In this document: in pieces, positions 12,700-25,667 of the stretch
Numbering within the stretch: position 1 is the first letter of the stretch
Layout of the letters: each line of letters opens with the position of its first letter
Source of the DNA: Kudoa neothunni
Lineage: Eukaryota; Cnidaria
Direction of reading: 5' to 3'
Assembly: GCA_964304625.1 (NCBI GenBank)
Contig: OZ199839.1
Location: 1,364,001-1,428,000, forward strand
DNA length: 64,000 nucleotides
Made by a program: the position numbers and the translations under genes
Notes under the pieces: generated by a model
Seen by the model: only the letters and a program-made list of their open reading frames with translations
The model's database searches: none
Told to the model about the DNA's origin: nothing

Positions 12700-14585
12700 C
12701 AGTCGAGATTCGATATTGCGTAATTTTTGGGACCAAGGAAAAACTACGCAATAAAAAGGTTTTACGCAATATCGAGCCATTCACATGCGCATTTGTAAAA
12801 ATATTCGATTTAAACTTGTTTTGTGCGTTTGTCCTACTTTAAATCATTGCTAGTGAAAGAAAATAAATATAAGGAATTTTATTTAAATCAACCAGACAAA
12901 ATTATTAATTTTTATGAAAAAATGAAGTAATTTTAGTTTGGTGCCATCTTTGAGATGATATTTTTAAAATTCAATCCATTATCGGATAAAGATCGATGAG
13001 TCCAGATGGATCTTCCTGAATAAACATCTTCCTTAATGTACTTACGACATGCTTTATATCTTTTATTGGAACTTTTGGTTCTTCTTCATTAGATTCGATT
13101 TCATTCTGAATTGGATTCACTGTTGATATAAGACGTCGCCGTTATCATCATCAAAGTTGGTCTCCCATGTTTCCTCCTCGACTATAAAAATATTAAAATT
13201 TTATTGTATATTTATACTCTGTTCATCTTCGAAAATATTATCATTTGTTTCCGTCTCTGTATCTTCTATGATAATGGATTAATTTTTGAAGTTCGCATTA
13301 GCTTTTACTTTCGCTAAATATACCCGACTTTTTAAAATAGTTGACAATAATTTCAGGTGGAATACTGTTCCATGCTTCTTGGAGTGTCAAAATTGCATTA
13401 AGTAATGTAAATTTATTATTTAACGAATCATCACATAATGCCATATGGCTACACAATATTTGTTTATATCTACTTTTAAGACAATTAATCACTCCGAGAT
13501 CGAGTGGCTGTAAAACACTTGTAGTATTTTTCGTTGTTCTGACTCCATTTTAAAATTTAATTTTTTTCAGTATCTGGAAAAAAATAGCAGATGTCATCCA
13601 AGAATTTTGTTGGGCATAATACTCATAAGGTAAATTTTTTACCCCCTTGAAGCACCTGGGGTTTTGGTATTTCCCAATTACGACTAAGGACAACTTTTCT
13701 CCGCTTAAAGAGCACGATACCAGGATCGTTATTCTTTTTTTCGATAGCTTTTTACCTTTAATGTCATTTTCTTCTTTTAATAAATAACTACTGTTCTGTA
13801 ATTTCTCATCAAACAAACCAGTTTCGTCAATATTGATTATATTTTTTGGGCTGTATATGCTTATCAAATTTTTATTTTCATAGATCCACGAATCAATAGA
13901 CGCGACGTTAGCGCTCGCAGCTTCACCATGAAAATGATTCCAAACCTTTTTTTAAACCCTGCTAGCCAACCCCTGCTTGCTTTAAAATTTTGAACTTTAT
14001 TCTTTCTGGCAATTATGGTGGCCATTTCAAGTATTACGTCACCAGAAATAATGTGACCATTGGTGCGTTTTTTGATAGAACATCCGTAAACTCCTTCGTC
14101 TATGTTGATAAATCTTCCATTTGAATGCCTCTTCCTATTTCCTGCAACATCTGAATTTTTCAGCTTGGTTTCATGAGAAAGAATTCTGTCAAGCGTTGAA
14201 TGTTCTTTAAAAAATAAATTGTTATCGATTAAAAATAATCATACCATTAAGTTTAAACTTTTCAACCGTCATTTTCTTTGCGCCCTTTATTGATTTTATT
14301 GAATTGTAATATTGTATTATTCTAATTTTCTCAGAAATTTCACGCTGCTCCCTGGACATATTGAAGATGAAATCACGCAATATCAAGTCGCGTTGGCAAT
14401 TTACGTTACGCAATAAAAGGTTTTACGCAATACTAAATCAGAGGCACGTAGAAAAAATATTTTTTTATTTTTATTCCATATAATTAATTTAATAAATAAA
14501 GTAATGATATAACTCTAAAATTAAGTCCCAATGTAAATATCTTCATATCGAAAATCTTAAATTACGCAATATCCAATCTCGACTT
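12700..14585 (-). mobile_element. Tigger/pogo (Tc1-mariner superfamily) element, 1.9 kb
   Basis: The left end CAGTCGAGATTCGATATTGC and the inverted right end AAGTCGAGATTGGATATTGC match at 18 of 20 bases, and both are flanked by TA (12698-12699 and 14586-14587), the duplication expected for this superfamily. Inside each end lies a second repeat, acgcaata(a)aaaggttttacgcaata, at about 12745-12771 and 14406-14433. These are candidate subterminal transposase binding sites. The decayed transposase runs on the minus strand between them. Confidence 0.9.
13298..14360 (-). pseudogene. Tigger/TIGD-type transposase, broken
   Basis: Minus-strand pieces in order. MSREQREISEKIRIIQYYNS (around 14360) is the CENP-B/psq-type first helix-turn-helix. 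SGDVILEMATIIARK then NFKASRGWLAGFKKRFGI (around 14060-13940) is the CENP-B DNA-binding domain. NIINIDETGLFDEKLQ (13850) contains the first catalytic Asp of DDE_1. KKRITILVSCSLSGEKLSL, then NPRCFKGVKNLPYEYYAQ, follow. NTTSVLQPLDLGVINCLKSR and TLQEAWNSIPPEII (13520-13300) form the C-terminal part. Frame changes between the pieces and the missing second-Asp segment show it is dead. The product would be a DNA-binding cut-and-paste transposase. Confidence 0.9.
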
Positions 14586-14986
14586 TACTACTTTATATAG
14601 TAGGATAGATATTAACTTATATAACGTAATTTTATAAAATGATCAATGCCAAGAGAATCATATATCCTCTCATCTTTTTGATTGCAAATACGTGAATGCG
14701 TATTGTGCCGTGAAAAATTGATTACGATTGATTTCCTTCTGATTACTTAGAATCTATCTAATTTCCGTGATATGTCTTTCAACTAATATTCAAGGTAATA
14801 AATCACCGCCCTTCAAGATATTTTTGAAGGTGAATTAATACTTCCAAAATGTTTGTATTGATGCTTCATTGAGTTTAAGTCGAACAATAATTCTGTGTGT
14901 GTATATATATATGAATTATAATCTGATCAAATTTTTGATTTTCATATTGAACGACAACTATCGTTCAATATCTTTTACAAAATATA

Positions 14987-17900
14987 ATGAAAAACTTTAT
15001 CCACCTTTTGGGAATTTGTACTTTTTTGTCATGTATATACACATTCGACTAAAAATATTATTAATAACCTATAGCCTACTTTTTGCTTATATACACGCAA
15101 ACGGCCCAAAGAGATGCTTCAAATCCAGTCCCTACTAAAAGCTCTTTAACTTACAAACTTCTAAAAGAGACAGGTGAATTGAAGATTAATTTGATATTAA
15201 GTGGAACCGATTATACTGGAGAGAAAAATTGTCATATTAAACAATCCAACAAAGATGACACAGATCTTGCTGAAATTACTACATGTCCTGGTCATGGTGC
15301 AGAAGAAATTAGTGGTAAATGTGTTTGGAAATGCTCTGGAAATGAGAATAAATTAACTTTTGACAAGTCTTCTTCAAGTGCAAAGTATATTGCCGTTTTT
15401 ACAAACGATGTTGCAACAACCGCCTCAAATAAAAATAATGATGGGGCTGTATTTGGATTAGAGTTACGTAATTAAATCATCTAATAATTTCAATAAATTT
15501 CTTCTAGCATTATTGGTCAATCCGCAAGTTACAATAACGATAAACGATCAAAAACTTAAATTGAGCACGAAAACATGTAAACCGGTGAAATGTCCGATAT
15601 TTTACAAGGATGTGAAATATGGGGAAGGGGAAGTTAAAAATACTTGCGCTGATAATAATGAAAGTGAAATGGAGTTTAATTTGATGATCCCACATTATGA
15701 AATGAAATGTGATAATTATCCCAGTTTCTTTTATAAATTGCAAAATAAATACACTCTACAAAAATTTGATGTTTATCGACCACAGTATTATGTGACCTCT
15801 AGTTCGAGTGCCGCAACGAAGTATATGCTAAAGTTTACAAACAAATTTCCCTTTGAAATGTGTCTTTTCAGTATAAGAGAAGTATTAGGAGCCAACACTA
15901 ACAATGACTACACATCAAAGTGTGGTTCAGCGGATAAATGTTACGCACCTTGTAATAATGTTGAACTCGAATTCACGACTTCTATGTCTATTGTTGAAAT
16001 ATTGATTCAAACCAGACACGTATCGTTGGTTAAAAGTGACACCACATACGATGGATATATTCAGAAAAAATTTGGTAGTTCATTAATATTTAATATTGAT
16101 TATCTTCTCGTAGTTGTCAACGAAGACATTGCTCCTACATTATTGTCAGCACACGCATCGGCGGGTGTTACGCTAAACATTCCACTTTTTACGCCAAATA
16201 ATGATATTAAATTTTCTAGCTGTACTGTAACTTATTATGAAGCAGACAAACTTAAACCTGCTGCTCCCGGAAGAGCGAAATGTGGAAGCACCGAAAAAGA
16301 TTGTGATACTAGGTGCACATCTGCTCTAACGATTACAGAACTTAGAAGTGGAAAACCATATATTCTTGAAATTGCAGCAGGAAATGACATTGGTATTGTT
16401 GCTAATTTTAAAGAACACATATTTTTTCGCACAGGTATACAACAGACAGAAATATCTTGTTTTTTAATGAATATATAGAAAAAAAATCTAGTCCTACCTT
16501 TTCTGAAACAAACCCAACAGTTAAGGATACAACCGCATCAATCAAAGCAATAGATGGAACTGACCCAATTACACAAGAAGACAAAACATGTGCTTACTAT
16601 ATAAGCCCACATGGAAAGGATGTATATGTATGTGCAATGTGCGAAGATAGCTATCCCTGCAGGGGTTATTGCAAAGAGTCTAAAAAAATTATAGGATTAA
16701 TGCCTGGAACTGAATATGACCTCAAGGTAGTTGCACATGAGGATTATGGAGAAAAAGAGTACAAAATTAATACGAGTATATAAATAGTTAAATTCTAATT
16801 AAATAATTAATTCTATTTCCAAGCTTTGTCAACGCTTACATTACGATCGGAATTTATAGAAAAAGGCTTCAAGGTGGTAGGTGTACTGTCAACATCATAT
16901 CCCACAGCTGTTTGTCACTATAAAGTAAGAGTAAAGAAAGGGAAAGAATTTGAATTGGTCTATCAGTGCCCACCACTGGCTTTTATAGCAAACACTGGAG
17001 CAACCTCTACTGTATCCAAAGCTTCTAAACTAGCAATAGCAAGGGAAACTAATGAAAAACAACCACAAGATACGCCATCCTCAAATATAAAAACCGAAAT
17101 CACTCCATGCACACAGCCACCATTATGCACTGATATTATATTTAGTGAAGTATATGAGGCAGACAAAGAATATGAAGTTTTAGTTACGGCTGTTGGTAGA
17201 TCTGCGGAAACTACCATCAATATATCCATAAGTAATAAAACACCTAATTTTAAATTAATATCTTCTATATTTTAATTAAATTTTCGAAGATATTAAAAAT
17301 ATGTACGTTAATTCTAGCTATACTCTCGGCAACCGAATTTACGCACTGCGGATTTTATGCACTTTTTTAAAAAAACAACTTAATGGCTCTCATATTAAAT
17401 GTGTATATTCTAAGGTTTATTGTAATTAATATCCCTCATTTTACAAATATAAAATCTTCATTTAATATCAAATAATGCCAAGATACGTAAAATCCGTAGT
17501 GACCAACTTTACGTACATCCTTATTCCGATTTCTATACTACTTGCGGGGTTTACGCAATCGTTAGCTTTGATCATTGATAGCCAGATGCGTTGAACATTG
17601 AAAGAAAAATATGAAATATTGAAGTTCTTTGAAACTCTTTCTCCTAAAAATGAAAAAAAAACAATTATTATTCGTTAATTCAAGATTCCCACATTATATT
17701 CTTTTTATGAAATAAAAAAGGATAAAAATGGCCAAATGATACTCGAATAGGAGATAATAAAGATTAAATGGTTGGTTTTAATGAAAATAAGGAAATTATG
17801 TAATCAGCTATGAAGGATATAGAATAGGAGGAGGTTAAAATAACACCTATAAAGTTTCGTAAAAAGAAATTTATTGTGTGAAGTTGAAGAAGAGATTTAT

Positions 17901-18718
17901 GAAATGTCGTTGAAAAATATTCTACAATTCAAAATAACGGAATTTTTTCCATGTTTTAGAAACCAAATTAGAAATTCAATATTATTGTGTACATATAATT
18001 ATAAATTAATAAAGTTTACTCACTTTATTTTTGTAATTTTTAAAGCCCTGATATAATTTTAACAAATAAAAATCTGTCGTTTTTTTTAAATTTTTTCGCG
18101 TGCGCCTGTTTGATACGTAAAATCGGTTACCCATTGTACTAAATTTTACTTTAGATCCACAGTCTATCCCCCAAAAGAATCGAATCAAATTAAATGTGGC
18201 GTTTACAAGAGAAGGTGAAAACATAAAAGTTAAAACGTCTCTACCTGCAGGTGTTGATGAAAAGTCGTTATGCAGATGGGAATTGAAAAATTGGGATGAT
18301 CCATCCAAACCAATCGTCCAAAAATGCATGACCCTTGGTGAGCAGGGTTGTTTAGATTTTCCATCATGCAAGGAATTTACAATTTCAAATGTGGATAACA
18401 CCAACAATTACCGTTTGATGTTGTATCATAATACAGATAGCAATATTACTGGTTTTGTCGAAATCCAGAAAGGTAGTTGAATCGATGTTGTTGGTTGTTA
18501 TTTCTGATAACTTGATTAGATGATGAATCGAACAAATCCATGTAAAATATAATTTTTGAATTATTATTTATTTATTTTAGGTCGAAAAATACAATGTACT
18601 CATTTATGGGGATATCTTGTTAATCAATTATTTTAGAATTATTGCTGTAGTAGTCCCAGTGCTCATCATCGTTGTTGGCGTCGGGTTCTATTTCGGATAC
18701 TGGAAAAATAAAAACTAG
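14987..18718 (+). CDS. Cys-patterned repeat protein, secreted/type I membrane, unassigned family
   Basis: Exons 14987-15032, 15075-15467, 15508-16434, 16479-16775, 16824-17231 and 18155-18472 join in phase through 40-49 nt introns and one of 923 nt. A last exon ends at 18718. The N-terminus MKNFIHLLGICTFLSSYFLL is a good signal peptide formed across intron 1. The extracellular part (~770 residues) repeats a beta-sandwich-like unit: early Cys near a Tyr or Trp, a CxxxxxxC(x2-3)C cluster, then an I-x-x-L-x-x-G-x-x-Y-x-L-x-V-x-A block. Clear copies end near 16390 (LRSGKPYILEIAAGN) and 16735 (LMPGTEYDLKVVAHE). The last exon encodes VVVPVLIIVVGVGFYFGYWK plus a four-residue tail. The final splice phase does not close cleanly. 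The spacing resembles fibronectin type III with extra cysteines, but I recognise no named family. Probably a surface or adhesion protein (inference). Confidence 0.8.
17322..18136. mobile_element. TA-type TIR element in the membrane-protein intron
   Basis: The left end reads CTCTCGGCAACCGAATTTACG; the inverted right end reads CAATGGGTAACCGATTTTACG, both next to TA. The shared core GGYAACCGAWTTTACG places it in the dispersed family described under findings. Insertion here would explain why this intron is 923 nt while the gene's other introns are 40-49 nt. Confidence 0.5.
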
Positions 18719-21135
18719 ATTTTTATTTTTGATGAACGCTTTCACAAATTGGCACTCGATTTAACAATAGCATTAATAGCATTAATAACATAAATATTAT
18801 TTATTTGTTAGTTTTTTTCATTTATTACTTTTAAATATATAATTATTTAATTTCTTTCATATTTTTTATTTCAAAAATTGTGTTTCTCTCTTTATTTTAT
18901 ATTATTTAATATAAAAAACTATGATAACATAATATCATTATTTTAATAACTCTATTTGAAAAATTATTAAATTTTTGCAATAAATGACTTTTTTTATCAT
19001 ACAACAATTATTAAAGCATTATACTTACCAAAACGGATGAATTTTGTGTATAATTTTTCCAAATATTATCCATTGTAATTTCGACCTTCATATGGTTATT
19101 AAACTACAATAATTGATATTAAAGAAATCATCAGTTAATGAGCTAACCTAGAATTCCACTATATTATTTGTATCAATTATAACTTAGGTGATGTAAAAAA
19201 TAAATAATTCGATGTAGAATATACTTATCGTTATTATATTATCGAACAAATTAATTAATTAATTAATTAATTATTAAACAAGAACACCCTCAATCGATTT
19301 TTAGATTTTTTGAATAAACAAGTTAATTCCAAACACCTTTAGGATAGGAAAACACGGTTAAACTAGTTATTAAGAAATGTTCAGTCCATTTTAAATGAGA
19401 CTAAACAATTTTTTCACAATGTATTTTAGTAAACATTTCGAACCACATTAGTATTATCAAAGTATATTGGGCAAAAAAATAAAACTCCGAATGAACTCTT
19501 AGAGGAGTCAACATTCAGCTTCAATGTTTTTTTCACAACTCCATCGCACGGTCAGCAAACTCAGCAGTTGTAGTTGTAGATTACTGATTATACTCGTTAA
19601 TCCCATAGGTGAATATTGAGATTAATTTGGAAAGGATTTCCTTTTGAATCAGGCAATTACCTTTTAAATATAATTTTAAATCTAATAACCGGATAAGAAA
19701 AAATATTAGCTAATGAGAAATAATGAAGGAAAAATGAAATCAATTACGTGTGTATGCATACACTTAACTGAAAGATAGTAATAAAGTATTTTCGAGTTAT
19801 TCGTATTATTACCTCTCACATCCAATTACGTTATTGTTGACTGTTGCTTTATTAGTTGAATTGAGTTTTCAACATAGAATAAATAGTTCCCAAATAAATA
19901 TATCCTTAAAAAAACTTGTATACATTAACTATCATAAGCTTTTCGTTCAATAGATTTCGTCATATTATCCATATAAATGAATATCCTACATTCAAAGAAT
20001 TTTTACCACCCAAAGTAGTCTATAATTTAAATAGATATACTGAGGCCAAATTATTTTATGAACATATGTTTGATTATAATCATTAACAATTTCAGAGTTG
20101 TTTTTGTATGATTGCTCAATAGCATTATCATGGAAATTTGTTGACGATCGAAAAATATACGCACTAGCAAACCCCAAATAACAAAATTACCAATCGCATG
20201 TCTTAAATTAATCCAAAAGTAATCTCATCACCCATCGGACTCTGTCGGCATAAGTTAAAAGTGTGGTTCCTTAAGGTTGTTACAGATTTAATTTTGATTT
20301 TATTTAGTCTTATTAATATGAAAATTAATTTTATATCGTAGAGTAATCATTGCATATCCTTTTTAATGATATTTCCAGCAGACGTTAGTCATTTTCTTTT
20401 TAGAAGAGTTATATTCAATCGACTTCTTTCAAACTGAATACTCAGAATTTATTAAATAAAATGGTGAATTATTATATCGAGAGATATCGCTGAATATAAG
20501 GTCGAGATTTAATTTTTAAAAATACTCAAATTAATATTTGAAGTGAAATATTGCATAAATGATCAAATTTCTATTTAAAAACAATAACAAAATATTTTGA
20601 TCACATAAGCATTAGCAATACTGTAAGCTGACATGTGGAAAAATCGGTTAATCTTCTTTTTTGGATAATTCAATGCATAAAGTTAATCATACTACCCTTA
20701 ATCTTAGTATCATTCACATTTAAAGCTTATAGCGTCTTTTCTCGACACATCATTTTAAACAAACATTTACACTATAACTTTTGAGATTTTGAATAGTTGA
20801 TAATTTATATTATCTAAATAAACAAAAAACATTATTCGCGCAAGCGTAAAATACAAATTGATTGTGCTTTTCATATAAAAGGGTTCTACTGTTATTTACC
20901 GCTAGTATCTAAATAACACAATAATCTAATATAAATTAAAAGTTTAGACTCTCGCCTAGCATAAAGTTTGTTTGTTTGATTATGATAGATAATACCTGCT
21001 TAGCAACTTTCAGTTATGGATTAGAGATGACTAGATATTTTAATATTATCACCAATGGTGTTAGAACAAGAGTACACTGTTGAATATGTGCAAATCAAGT
21101 CTAGCGCAATGATATATGCGCGAACATTCTTCAGT
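18719..21135. other. Intergenic, no gene recognised
   Basis: About 2.4 kb of AT-rich DNA between the membrane-protein gene and DCP1, both on the plus strand. It contains an (AATT)n tract at 19251-19272. Open frames such as 19992-20177 (minus) show no family features or partner exons. The DCP1 promoter should lie in the right-hand part; no specific element was identified. Confidence 0.6.
19251..19272. repeat. (TTAA)n microsatellite
   Basis: Five to six copies of the tetranucleotide ttaa. The same unit recurs in SMC1 and ABHD introns in this window. Confidence 0.9.
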
Positions 21136-22376
21136 ATGGAAGTAAAGGACGTTTACCGAATGAATCTTGAGATGTTACAAAGACATCAACAAAACATCGA
21201 CAGCATTGTGTACAGTTGCCCAAGAGCTTGTGTTCTTGTGAGGAATGAAGCTACAAACAAGTTGGTAATGTGTTGTTTTATGTCGAACAGTGAAAACTGC
21301 ACGATATAATAAACCGATTATTTTATGATATTAGCAACTAAAACCTAAAATTTTTAGGACAACTGCAAGATTGAGGGCACACTTTTTATAGTTTTAAAGT
21401 AACCCACTGTGGCATTGCATTTAAATGATATATGATGGGCTCCTAGAAAAGGAACCACTCCTGCGGTGGCCGTTCTAGTTGTTGGTAACTCAAACGAGAA
21501 CGACATCTATTCCGTGTATCTCTATTCGGACACCGAGATAGTTTTCGATCAATTTTTGTATATCAAAAACAAACGTCATGAAGGTTTTGATGAAAAAATT
21601 CGACGCTCAATCATTGATACTTTGAATATTTGTTATAGTGAATGCGGTTTGGGTTTTGGAAGATTGGCGTTATTATGTTTTAGTAGAACTGTTAAAAAAG
21701 TTAAGTTTTATTGTTTCTATCTGTGCCAATAAAGTGTCACATACATAATCTAATTTTAATATTTAGAATTATTGATAAAAAGTGCAATTATACACAAATA
21801 AAATATTTTTTAAAATCCAATGATTATAAGCGTATTAGCGGGTGTGTTGATGGGCCCACCGCCCAACAAATGCTTAACATCACACGTCGTCTACCGAAAG
21901 ACGAATCCATTAGTAATAGTTCAAGCGATTTAAAGCGATCAGATATGTTGACTAAGTTTGCTCAATCTCAAACAAGTAATGTCTTGTCTATGGTCACGTG
22001 GAACTTGGATTTTATTGTCAGCTCGTTGAGTTGACTACTACTACAGTTGTTGTTGTTGTTGTAGGACCCGACGTGCTATCGTCTTCAATCGAGGATTCCC
22101 CAATTAAATCCAAATCTCCGATGAAGGGTAAATTTGTTTTGCCGATTTTTCTATCTAAATGTGAACCGGTTAGATTCATCGATAGCAATATCTGACAGCA
22201 ACTCGAAAAGTCACACCTGGAGTGAATTCATCAAATGTAAATTAAACAAATCGGATGACTCAGAAAACAACCCCGCCGAACTCTCTCTAATGCGCGCCCA
22301 TATAATCCGATGTTTGGAACAAGATGATAAGCTTGTTCGTTCGCTTTATTATGTCCTTAGCCAAAACAACAAATAG
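21136..22376 (+). CDS. DCP1: mRNA-decapping enzyme subunit DCP1
   Basis: DCP1 activates the DCP2 decapping enzyme in cytoplasmic P-bodies (family knowledge). Seven exons join in phase to about 280 residues: 21136-21264, 21358-21398, 21447-21583, 21639-21699, 21767-21975, 22065-22127, 22174-22376. The EVH1-like domain (residues ~1-125) follows DCP1: MNLEMLQRHQQNIDSIVYSC, CKIEGTLFIVLKK, DTEIVFDQFLYIKN and NAVWVLEDWRYYVLVELLKK, in family order. The C-terminus SLMRAHIIRCLEQDDKLVRS then LYYVL fits the family's short helical trimerisation segment. The linker is Ser-rich and much shorter than in vertebrate DCP1. The end of exon 5 could instead be near 22029. An in-frame upstream ATG exists at 21055; I prefer 21136 because the family N-terminus is short. 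Confidence 0.85.
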
Positions 22377-23011
22377 AAAAACCATACATCAGCATAATTT
22401 CAAAATTGATTTGTCTATTTTATAAAATTTATAAACTTTGGCAACACATCAAGAGATATATTTGAGCATGAAAAAATGCTGTCACCTAAAAATAGTTATT
22501 AGAATGGAAAAATTATAAATATATCAAGTTTAGTTATTTTGCTAATATTTTAAAATTTTTAATTACTTATGTCTTTTATTACTTAAATCTCTTTTCTAAC
22601 TTGGATAATCTAAAATATAAATAGTATGCCTAGCCTCCAGAGCGTTAATTAGATTTTCAAGGGTTTTACCATTGTCGTGTTATTCTCGTAATTTTCAGAA
22701 TGGAACTCATTGGGGGTGTCATTTCTAATTAAACATTTTAATAATGTGAATTGGGAAATGATGAGTTTTAATATTTACTTTAGTTAGATTTTAAATAGGA
22801 TTAATTGTTTGATTTTTAATGCCTGCGCTACTCCTACAGAATGTTGGAGAATGGACAAAATTTTGAACTATCTGACTTTCTTTGGTAATGCATCGATAAG
22901 TCATGAGTAAGAGAATATATTGAAATAATTTATTTTGATATTAGATTAAAAGTTTAAATGCCATATTTAAAAAATATCCTAGTAATTAATTTTCTATTAG
23001 ATATCTTAGAA
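22377..23011. other. Intergenic downstream of DCP1
   Basis: AT-rich, no recognisable coding exons. It separates DCP1 from the hAT MITE fragment at 23012. Confidence 0.6.
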
Positions 23012-23206
23012 CAGGGGTTCTCAACCGGAAGAAAATTTTAAATGGCAGGAGGTAAATTGAGTGAAGTGAAAATTTGATAGGGACGATTTTTGCATAAAGG
23101 AGTTTATGACGTACATAAGGATTTCCAAGAAATTATATTATTTAGGACTTTTAAACCCAATTAAAAGTAGGCAGAAGTGCTTAAAATATTTTTGGGAATA
23201 AACATT
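23012..23206 (-). mobile_element. hAT MITE fragment (family shared with 50945-51577)
   Basis: It starts CAGGGGTTCTCAACCGG directly after TCTTAGAA. Its reverse complement matches the right-hand third of the element at 50945-51577 and the copy at 63755-63932; a shared stretch is taataatata followed by a variant of ttccttagaaatcc. The opposite terminus and second 8-bp duplication were not found, so it is truncated or its far end is decayed. Confidence 0.7.
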
Positions 23207-25667
23207 CACAACTATCTATCTATATAACATAATCGGTATCTTTTTTGTGACTCGTTTATTTTGTAGTGATGTCGCCCGGTCATGGGCACAACTTTTTGGG
23301 ATGCCGGCCAAATTAACACCTTACAGACGCTCGGAGGGCCGCATTGTTGATTACGTGTTTTTTTGATAATTTAAATAGCTGTTGGTGGCTATTCTAAAAT
23401 TTTTGGTACAATAAAAAAGTAAGTATATAAATTAATTTAAAAATTCTTCCAATTAGTAAGATCTAATAAGAATTAAATATATTTTTCAAATATAGAAATT
23501 TTATAATTGGCATACTATTGTAAGCTACGACTGAAATAATAGACTTTATACTTAATAAAGTTTAATTTTAACAGAAGTTGTGCAAAATTTAATAATATTC
23601 ATTAAGTAAACATGATATTCAGTATAACCTATCCTACTCTAAAAGAGGCCTATATTATAAATATGATTATAATAAAGTTAACCCGAAAAATTAAATTTAT
23701 GATATTTCAGATTACACAAAAATTTTGGTGACCTAAATATCATTAACGCATAGAACTAATTTTTTTTAATTTATTACGAATATTTCAATTCCAAAGTATG
23801 AGAAAAATAACTTGCAATTAAAAAATTCATCATTTTTGGGAATTATCAATGTAATATGATTTTTCAGAATAAAAATTCCACCCGACAAAATTATCAAATT
23901 ATTATCTGTTACCCTTAATTATTGCTTTCAATTTCACTTATTTATATCGATAAATATAAGAAATATTTACAACTAGCGGGAACTGCCCAGCGTTGCTTGG
24001 GGAAGATTTCGCATAGATACGTTTCTTAACAATATTCGAAAAATATATTAAAGCCTAAAACCCATAGATGCAAAATAACTAAAAATTTTCAAACAATATA
24101 CTTTAACGATTTGGATTATGATATTTAAATTATGTTCATTTCTTTGAAGGTGTGTTCCAATCCTGGCGTTCATTTAAAATTTCGTGGCTCGGCACCAACG
24201 CTAAATAAGCTAAGGTCAGCATCCTATTTTTTTTATTCCCAAATTATTTAAATCCCGTTAAAGTGTTATCTAAAACGTTATTTTTTGATCGGAGGATTCT
24301 TTAAAGTCGGATTCTGGTCCCGCTCAATAACTGTGTGCACCACTATCTTTTAAAGAGATAAAAAAGTGGAGAAAATAATAGAGATAGAAGAAAACGTATG
24401 AAAATTCATTGATATTGCTAAAATTAATATCGTTTTGTCCGCAAAAACCTTAATGCGCTTTTTCTAACAAATATTTTAAATAATCGGATGAAATAACCAT
24501 CTGCACTAAATTGAATCACTGAAAGTTCAACGTAACAGACGGTTTCAATGAAATCTACAGACACGGTACTTGCGTTATAGTGCTTCAATCTATCTGATTA
24601 TAACACGCATAACCAACTCAATAATAATGCAAATATTGACATTTTTTCGTATCTAAATCCACTAATAGAGCCTTCAAAATATGTTTATCAAGTCAATTAC
24701 ATTAAAACTCCCGATATAAGGAATTTATTTGTGCAAACAATAAAATAAACGTGCAAATCATATACATAAAGAAGGATAGCATCGTTTAATTAACATATGA
24801 TGGAGCATATAAGGGATATAGTTAACTTCATTTAAATATTTTTTAATAGTCTCACTTAGGTATTAAATAATTAAAAATATATAAAGTCACATCGCTTTGT
24901 ACCATGAAATTAAATAGGTCCAAGAAATACGCGAATAGTTACGTGTCTAAAATTTAATGAATAGAAAAATTAACTCGCATTTTTTTCTAATAGTTTTTAA
25001 AAAAATCTTTGAGCGTACCAAAAAAGCGAAAGAGAGAATGAGTATTGCCTGCTTAGGAAACGTGTTGACCGTTTCAGGTCGCACGGTGAGGTAAGTTTTT
25101 TTACCGTTCCCCATCATGATATGTGCTCTGTTACTCATGAAACAATAATATATAACTTAAATCAATATAATATTTATATTGTATCAATATATCTTAACTC
25201 CAAAAGTTAAATAATATTCTCCATCTCAAGACGATCCAACACGGCATGAGGCCCGGTTTTCTTGTGCCGTCCCAATTAGTCAAAGAATTTTTCATGACCC
25301 ACACAAAATCTGGCATGGTCCCAAGTTGGGAAACACTGATCTAATGATTAAACTATTTAAGGCACTAACTAAAATTAATCAATTTATCCAAAATTCGGTC
25401 TTAATTATTAAAATTCTATTTTTTATATTTTAATAAAATTAAAATGAAATGTTTTTATTCCAATTCCCAGTGGTGACCCTTTACGGGGGCACCATATGGC
25501 GATCTCGTAAAAGATTAATATACGGTTGATTTTTTCCAAAATAATTACATTCTTGGAGATGGCGAGTGGCCATCCTCAAATTCATAAAAAATTTGTGGTT
25601 CATGGCATTAGCTGGTTTTATCCGGTGTTTTGGATTGTACTACAAACAATAAAAATCAGCTAGTTAT
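23207..25667. other. Intergenic with hAT-like termini, no gene recognised
   Basis: Near 23270-23345 the GC-rich stretch containing gatgccggccaa and cggagggccgca looks like a hAT terminal region. Near 25219-25341 another terminal region ends CCAAGTTGGGAAACACTGA, whose inverse CAGTGTTTCCCAACTTGG is a typical hAT end. Around 23975-24005 the motif gcgggaactgcccagcg is a repeat-like terminus. None could be paired. No coding exons were seen. Confidence 0.5.
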
